In this document: positions 58,124 through 64,000 of the stretch, one piece after another | How the letters are laid out: the number at the start of each line of letters is the position of its first letter | How positions within the stretch are numbered: the stretch's first letter is position 1 | Source of the DNA: Circinella umbellata | Taxonomy: Eukaryota; Mucoromycota; Mucoromycetes; Mucorales; Lichtheimiaceae | Length of the DNA stretch: 64,000 bases | Assembly (NCBI GenBank): GCA_025093555.1 | Contig: JAIWNF010000019.1 | Span: 620,001 to 684,000 of the forward strand | Reading direction: 5' to 3' | Notes under the pieces: generated by a model | What the model was told of the DNA's origin: nothing | The model's database searches: none | What the model saw: the letters and a program-made list of their open reading frames with translations, nothing else | Position numbers and translations under genes: made by a program

Positions 58124-60701
58124 TCAGATGAGGAGACTGAAAAGAACGGGGAAGTGACGTAATTTTTCCTGATGAATAACGAACTCGTTTTGTACTCGAT
58201 TTGATCTACGTCCTTGTGCAACACTTGTGTTTCTTGGTGCTACTGGTAGTTGTGGTGATGATTCTCGATCCATTGTTGTTGTTGCTCTACTACTATTATT
58301 ATTATTATTGTCATCATGATTATTAAACAGATCAGCATAAAGTTTATCGGGGGTAGTGTTACTGGTAACAATAATCGTAGGTAACAAAGAAGGGGAGTGT
58401 GATTGACGTATAGAAGATGTTTGTAGTAATTGTTTTTCTTTTTTTATACTATAGTAAAAATTTTCAAAATCTTCAAAATCAACAAAAAGCATACCAGTTG
58501 ACCAACGTTTTGTAGGGACTGGGTCAAGAGTAGATGTAGTGTTTTTGATAATAGTGGATTGAGGACGAGGTTGACGAGACCCACGACGACGACTGGGTGG
58601 AGGTACTGGTAATGGAGGTGTTGTCAATAGGGCAGTTTGTATACACTGAAAAAGAAGGTTCTCATTATTATAATTGTTAACTGTCTCGTTGTTGTTAGTA
58701 TCAGCATGGATCAGATTTTCGTTATTTTTGGTGCTACTATAACTATCATTCCCAGCAACAGGTTCGGTAGTAGGAGGAAGAGGAGGAGTATGGTCGTTGT
58801 CGATAATAATTATATCTGAATTTCTTTTTTGGGCCTTTTGTTCTTGTTGCTGCTGATTACTATGATGATTGGGGTGGTGGTGGTGGTGGTGATTTTTATT
58901 ATCATTTGGTGACCGTAAACGCCATAAAGCCTTGTAAAAGTCAAATGCCTTTTTCGATTCAGTACAACCACCATGTGCATTGGAAGTCTCAAGAAGTAAT
59001 ACTTCTAACTTTAATGCACCTCTCATTCGTACGATGGCGTCACCACGATAAATTACAGTATCATCTCCCAAAACCATGTTCATAGCGTTCAAACGTTCTT
59101 CCCCCGGATAGAACAGCAATTTGCCCTTAGTAACAGCTTGGCATGCGAAACGTATGGCGGGATAGAGACAAGCGGAATTGAGCATGCTTTCGGAATGCTT
59201 GAGATTACTTTCACTGTCATAAATGTCTCGGAAACTATAAGAAGAAGAAAAAGAAGGAAAAAGAATAATGAGCATTTTGATCAAAATAATAATAATAATA
59301 TAAGGAATACCTAAATGGATACCATACATACATTGACAAAGTCATATCGGCAATAAAGTTTCTTTTTTTTGGATCAGTGGCAGGAACGGGATATCGTGCA
59401 CAATCAACCATGTTACTTTTTTCCTATATACATTATAAAGTAATAATAAAAGTGGTATGAATAAATAGGTCCATTGTAATGTGATAATATTCCCCACTTG
59501 TTTCAAAAAACTTACTGCACCAAAGACTGTCGTGAAATACTCCTCTACTTCAGCAAATGTCACACTACGATCCATTGAAAAATCATTGCCACTATTCATG
59601 TGATTCACGACCAAGGTATACACGGCTGCATCAATAGCATTTTCTTCAGTTTGATGCAGCTTGTCACCACAAACAATCACACCATGCTTGTGAGGACTAA
59701 TATACATAGTATGATACGTGTGAGTCGAATAATACTAATCATCATCCTAAATAATAAGCCATCGAGTATAACAATTATTACCTGAATTGATTAATTTCGA
59801 GATCCATTTCTGCAGACATTAGAATATCCCTACAACTGTCCCAAAACGTCCATTCCACTTCTTGCTCCATAGTTGAATTGATAGAAGAAACACTACCATC
59901 ACTATGTTCATCATCTTGATCATCCTTATCATCATCATCATTTTCAGGATGTGCCTAGAAATAAAATGAAAGAGAGACAAAGGGTAAGTTGTTTTGCAAC
60001 ATACATAACTTTTTTGTTTTGTTTTAGTATCCAAAAAATAACATACATTTTCATCTGTTGTTGTCTTTTGTTTCTTGTTGGTTGGATCCATTTGTCCATC
60101 ATGATGTCGTTTCATATTGTTAGGAGCATTGCTATAACAAAATTCGAAGGAAAAAAAATGAATCAAAACACTACTTTTCCTTATCATTTAACACCAAACC
60201 TTATTCTTTCTATTATTTACCTGAATTCATTGTTTTTAAAAGTTACTTTTGTATCATTTGAGCCAATTGTGGTGACAGTATAAATCGGTGCATTAAAAGC
60301 AACGCCTGGCATTTGTGCATCCTTTTTGTTGTCTATTGAATTTTGAATATCTCGTAAGGAAGCATTCTATCGTTGCGGTTTTCAATTTAGTTAATATAAA
60401 TGTGCTTTTGAAATAATAATAATGATAAAAGTAGAAGTAAGCATACATTGATTTCATAAAACATTGTTCCTAAGTATATTTGAACAGGGTGCGAAAGTTG
60501 TTTCATCGATTTGAGCCACTGTATATCGTTTTTGTAATTTGATATTACTGTTTTCAATAGGGTATCGCCTAAAAGATCAACATAATAAGAGTAATATTCT
60601 GTGAACACCCATTCTTTTACAGGTCGATCGTTAAAAAAGTTTCGTCGCTTTAATATATGCACTCCAAAATCAAATTTATCTTCCTTGAAGTCAGGTTCCA
60701 T
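58124..60701 (-). CDS. Predicted chimeric gene: gene A exons 1-7 fused in frame to gene D
   Basis: Starts at ATG 60701 with exons identical to gene A (at +14,472 bp): 60447-60701, 60221-60366, 60047-60131, 59782-59954, 59516-59696, 59332-59423. Exon 7 begins at 59234 and, after FDFYKAL, passes at about 58924 directly into gene D sequence (WRLRSPNDNKN) without a stop or shift. It then reads ~240 codons of D and ends at 58124 with ~20 codons from the terminus of MULE-2. Total 2,043 nt, 680 aa. The promoter region of gene A (to 60842) is included, so expression is plausible. The product would keep the A basic and acidic regions and half of its core (GKLLFYPGE, LLLETSNAHGG) but lose exons 8-9. 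Confidence 0.6.
58188..58924 (-). repeat. Inverted copy of gene D segment 40099-40830
   Basis: About 98-99% identical to its source by eye; differences include an expanded His codon run and a few substitutions. Its left end (after GTACAAAA in gene D sense) joins the terminus of MULE-2, and its right end joins the gene A copy at a shared AT(GGCG) sequence. Confidence 0.88.
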
Positions 60702-60840
60702 TATAATAAAATAAGAAAAATGTTGGGTGAATGAGTAGTAGTGAAAAAAAGGACGTTTTTTTTTAGAGAGAGGTTATTATGCAAGCTACACACAAAAGCG
60801 GGATGAGAAAAAAGAACAAGCACCGATAAAAGAGTGTAAT

Positions 60841-61845
60841 GTGAAGTACTCTAATACTGCCAACTACACTAGTGACAGATACAAAAAAAAAAGAGCTTTT
60901 GTTACTGTAGTCAAGAAGGATTATAACAAAAGTTCTTTTTATTTGGCCTTGACAATGCTTATTATTGTTGCCAGTTGGCATATATTTGAATGGCTTGTAA
61001 TAATTATACATTAAACAAATAATACAAAACGTGGAATACTTAGTGTACCGTTGCTATAATATACACTTGCACGAAGTTCGGCAAAGAATAGCATAGTGTG
61101 CAAGGTTGTTTCTTTCTTGCCAAGCAATGCTTGTTCTTTCTAGCTCATACGGGATCAAAGAGAAAAACCAATCCAACCAAAAAAATATACCAATTTAACT
61201 TTTTTGCTTCTGGCAACCCATTTATTGCTAAGCAATGATATCAACTTTGATGACGCCGATCATTATAATGACAATCCCTCTACCAAAAACACAAACACAC
61301 ACATGCATCAACATAAAAATAATAATATCCACTCTATTTATTGTACCCAAACAAAACACTTAACAAGAAGTAGTAGTTTGTTTATATTCATCAGCCTTCC
61401 ATCTCCATGGACTTTGTTCTATAGTTTGTCGATCTAAAAACAAGAATCTTTACAATCCTATTAGTGACGGATAATAATAATAAGAATAATAAAAACATCA
61501 TTTGATAAATATAACTTCCCTTTCATATTGTTTACTTAACATAAAAGGCAAAATAAAATGAAAGCAATTTCAACTCGACCGCTACCGAAAATTAGGCAAC
61601 AGTAACATCAAGAATGCACTACCACCTAACTTAGGAATTTTTCGCAGCAAGGATAACTGTAAAGCGTAATCAAAGTTGAGTACAGCCGACAAGTAGGAGA
61701 TCCTTTCAAGTCCTTCAGAACCCTAAAGTCGTTTGTCGCCTTTTTATCGGTCTAGCTGCATTGGACGATGCACGTTTTTGCCACAAAGAAAAAAAGAAAA
61801 AACGCTTAGCCTGAAAAAAAAAAAATCCGTCCCATGGCTTGGAGC
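60841..61845. repeat. Inverted copy of block B
   Basis: Reverse complement of 46510-47736 with scattered substitutions and a single copy of the internal ~187-bp repeat. Open frames here, such as 61204-61437, have no support as genes. Confidence 0.8.
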
Positions 61846-62425
61846 GTTACTATTGGTAGTGTCTGTAATCAAAATAGACCATCATACTAAATGATGGGCT
61901 CTGCAGTGCTGAATGTTCGAATTGGAACACATGCAGAACATTTTATCGAGTTTATCAACAAGATTATGAATACTCTTGATGACAATAACATGAAAGGACG
62001 TTACTTGGTGATGGAAAACGCGTCCATCCATACAAATCAGTCAATTACTCGTCTTATGGAAAACGCGTCCATCCATACAAATCAGTCAATTACTCGTCTT
62101 ATGGAACAACGTGGTTACAAATGCACTTACCTGGCTCCCTATTCTTCCTTTCTCAATTCAATAGAACAGTTTTGGTCGAAGGTAAAGCTAAGTAAGTATG
62201 GCATTTGGTCAGCATTATTGTTATTAATCTTAGTGTTATTAACATGATAGGTGTTCGAAGATGCAAGTTAAGTGAGAATGATCTATTGATCCCGAGAATA
62301 ACTGAACCTGTTAAACGAGTAGCTGAAGATGACTGTGTTGGATGGATCAAACATGCAAAGTCGTTTTTAATGCTTACCTTGAAAAAAAAAAGTATTGTAA
62401 CAATTCGTAGTACATTTTTTTTTGA
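61846..62425 (+). pseudogene. Fragment of a second Tc1/mariner-type transposase
   Basis: Only the C-terminal part of a DDE transposase remains: HAEHFIEFINKIM, YLVMENASIH, YLAPYSSFLNSIEQFW, then, after a plausible intron at about 62190-62250, WIKHAKSF. It differs clearly from the intact transposase at 47819, so it is another lineage. The second catalytic Asp position reads Glu (VMENASIH where family members have DNA), and the following 15 codons are duplicated in tandem (62011-62055, 62056-62100). The first catalytic Asp and N-terminus are missing. Confidence 0.7.
62011..62100 (+). repeat. 45-bp tandem duplication inside the transposase fragment
   Basis: Two exact 45-bp copies, in frame, repeating MENASIHTNQSITRL. 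Confidence 0.92.
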
Positions 62426-62936
62426 ATAAAATAAACGCTGATATTATATTAAACGTGTAAATATTGATGCAAAAATAAAAACGCAAAGCTAGGAACGCAA
62501 AATCACTAGCATAAATTTGTTCCGTAGGCAACGCAAAATTATTTCTGCTTGGCGCAAACAATTTGGAAAAAACCAGTAATAAAGTATCTTCCTTTAACTT
62601 TTTCTCCCTTCCTTTTCCCTGCTTCCACATACAGGGTTTTAACTTTCTATATCTGTCTCGAACAAAAATGTCCGCCAAGGACGCAGTGTTCACTAGAGAC
62701 GTAAAATAAAAACCAAAAATTTTAATCGTAATAAAGTATCTAGCCCAAACAAAAAAAATCAACAAAGCAGCATGTGTCACCGACATTCCTCTATATCGGT
62801 CCGTGAAATACCGTTGTTTCTTCCGCGAAACAGATGCACTCAAGGGCCTCGACACCGACATTGTCTCCTTTTTTTTTCTATTTTCTTTTTTTAACCACCT
62901 TTTAATTTTTTCTGGTAATATATTTATTAAGTCAAG
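62426..62936. promoter_or_regulatory. Intergenic region and LCB1 promoter
   Basis: About 500 bp with no supported gene. A C/T- and T-rich tract (62865-62910) precedes the LCB1 start codon. The minus-strand open frame 62367-62969 is not supported by motifs. Confidence 0.5.
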
Positions 62937-63963
62937 ATGGACCCAAGTGTACATCTTGATGATGAACATGCCGTGTTTATCAATTCCACGGTGAATTCAG
63001 TTTACGAGCTGATTAATGCTATTCCAGGTTCCCATCTGGTCTTATCCTATGTCAAAAACGCTTACCAAGACGACCCATTCCGTATTATTCTCGAATTATT
63101 CCTTGTTTTTTTCGCCTTAAAATATATGCTCTCTAAAAAGTATAAACCTCAAGATAATGCCGTTAAACTTACTGAAAAGGTAATATATATAAAATATTAT
63201 CTTTTCGTTATCTCTTGTACACAGTCTAATTTGAGGTTGGATTGTTCATTATTTAGGAAATCGATGATCTGGTTGAAGAATGGAAACCCGATCCATTAGT
63301 ACCCCCACTCTCTTCATTCGACAAGTTAAATCTCGAAAAAGCTCCTTTAATTATTGGTGCTCAATCCGTGAAACCTAAAGTTGCTGGTCATGCCAAACCT
63401 CTCATGAACTTGGCTTCGACAAATTATCTTGAATTACAAGCTTCTGAACGTATTCGACAAAAGGCTATTGATACATTGAAGGTTTATGGTGTTGGTTCTT
63501 GTGGACCTCCTGGTTTCTATGGCACTATTGATGTTCATATGGATTTGGAACGTGACATTGCTCAATTTTTGGGTACTGAAGAAGCAATTATTTATGCTCA
63601 AGGTTTTTCAACTATTTCTTCTGTTATCCCAGCTTTCTCCAAGCGAGGTGATTTACTTGTTGTAGATGAAGGTGTTAGCTTTGCTATTCAAAAAGGTGTT
63701 CAAATCTCTCGGTCAAATGTTCGTTACTTTAAGCATAATGATATGCAAGATCTTGAACGTGTTTTGGATGATATTCGTGTTGATGACATGGTGGTAAAGT
63801 ATTTAATTTATTGCGTTGGATTTGAATTTTGGTGTTTGTCAATCATAATAGTATACTGATCAACACATTATTCATATAGCATAAGCGTAAGCTTACAAGA
63901 CGCTTTATTGTAACTGAAGGTTTATCTGCTAACTATGGTGATATCGCTCCGCTTGCTAAATTG
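62937..63963 (+). CDS. LCB1: Serine palmitoyltransferase subunit 1 (LCB1), 5' part, runs off the window
   Basis: Subunit of the ER enzyme that condenses serine with palmitoyl-CoA, the first step of sphingolipid synthesis. Visible exons 62937-63179, 63257-63793 and 63880-63963 (288 codons, in frame); a GTAATT donor at 63964 shows the gene continues. Residues ~40-62 form the N-terminal ER membrane segment ([15 protein letters not shown]). The fold-type I core includes [49 protein letters not shown], and [18 protein letters not shown] at the edge. In the LCB1 family the PLP lysine is absent and catalysis is by LCB2; that part lies outside the window. Exon 1 contains the divergent luminal N-terminus. 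Confidence 0.95.
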
Positions 63964-64000
63964 GTAATTGAAAAAAGGAATATACAAAAAAGTGGATAGG

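Larger units (their letters stand above)
55178..58178 (-). mobile_element. ~3.0-kb second Mutator-like element (MULE-2), no clear TSD
   Basis: The 24-bp terminal inverted repeats 55178-55201 and 58155-58178 share TATTCATCAGGAAAAATTA followed by YGTCA, with one mismatch. They enclose a MULE/SWIM transposase gene on the minus strand. The flanks (21 bp to MULE-1 on the left, the gene D copy on the right) share no target duplication, so one flank was probably exchanged after insertion. The right terminus supplies the last codons of the chimeric frame at 58124. Confidence 0.75.

Noticed and set aside
62367..62969. 200-codon minus-strand open frame overlapping the LCB1 5' region
   Set aside because: Composition is that of translated AT-rich promoter sequence, it overlaps the LCB1 first exon, and there are no motifs.

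Overview
This is a stretch of AT-rich eukaryotic nuclear DNA from a filamentous fungus, most probably an early-diverging (Mucoromycota, Mucorales-type) species. The reasons are short GT-AG introns (about 50-120 bp) at high density, pyrimidine-rich promoters, long A/T homopolymers, fungal housekeeping proteins (rRNA-processing CGR1, SAGA subunit ADA3, PKA catalytic subunit, LCB1), and a multicopy gene family of a type I recall from Mucorales genomes. The species cannot be named from this window. Exon structures were worked out by eye; for the genes where I summed the exons, the total is an exact multiple of three.

Layout. 1-3.4 kb: a membrane-anchored class 3 lipase. 3.4-12.8 kb: gene-poor, with two decayed relatives of the multicopy family (6.1-7.7 and 10.3-11.0 kb, minus strand), one split by a ~494-bp insertion with an 8-bp target duplication, plus a 2.2-copy array of a 492-bp tandem repeat. 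12.9-21.0 kb: a gene-dense block with a PLP aminotransferase, a Mediator MED29-like protein, ribosomal protein eS28, an ADIP/SSX2IP (Msd1-type) coiled-coil protein and a small unknown gene. 21.0-26.9 kb: no recognisable gene. 26.9-40.9 kb: PKA catalytic subunit, divergent CGR1 and ADA3, a FAD monooxygenase, a GH27 alpha-galactosidase with a membrane tail, and a low-complexity protein (called D here). Most neighbours are unrelated; shared organisation is limited to divergent promoters (MED29-like/eS28, CGR1/ADA3, alpha-galactosidase/D).

42.5-62.5 kb is a mobile-element and rearrangement zone: a lone LINE-type ORF1-like gene; a nine-exon multicopy-family gene (A); a Tc1/mariner (DD34E) transposase gene; a small two-exon gene; a complete-looking 4,994-bp Mutator-like element with 53-bp terminal inverted repeats and a 9-bp target duplication; a second, 3.0-kb Mutator-like element of another lineage; and a mosaic duplication locus. 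The 4,994-bp element encodes, through two compensating frameshifts, a GCM/WRKY-like zinc domain, a MULE-type DDE core and a C-terminal domain with Cys, Zn-finger and His boxes resembling ubiquitin-specific proteases. The mosaic locus joins copies of three segments of the 40-48 kb region (D inverted, A direct, upstream block inverted). At the A/D junction the two reading frames fuse in frame, giving a predicted chimeric gene of about 680 codons.

The window closes with the 5' part of LCB1 (serine palmitoyltransferase subunit 1), which runs off the right edge.
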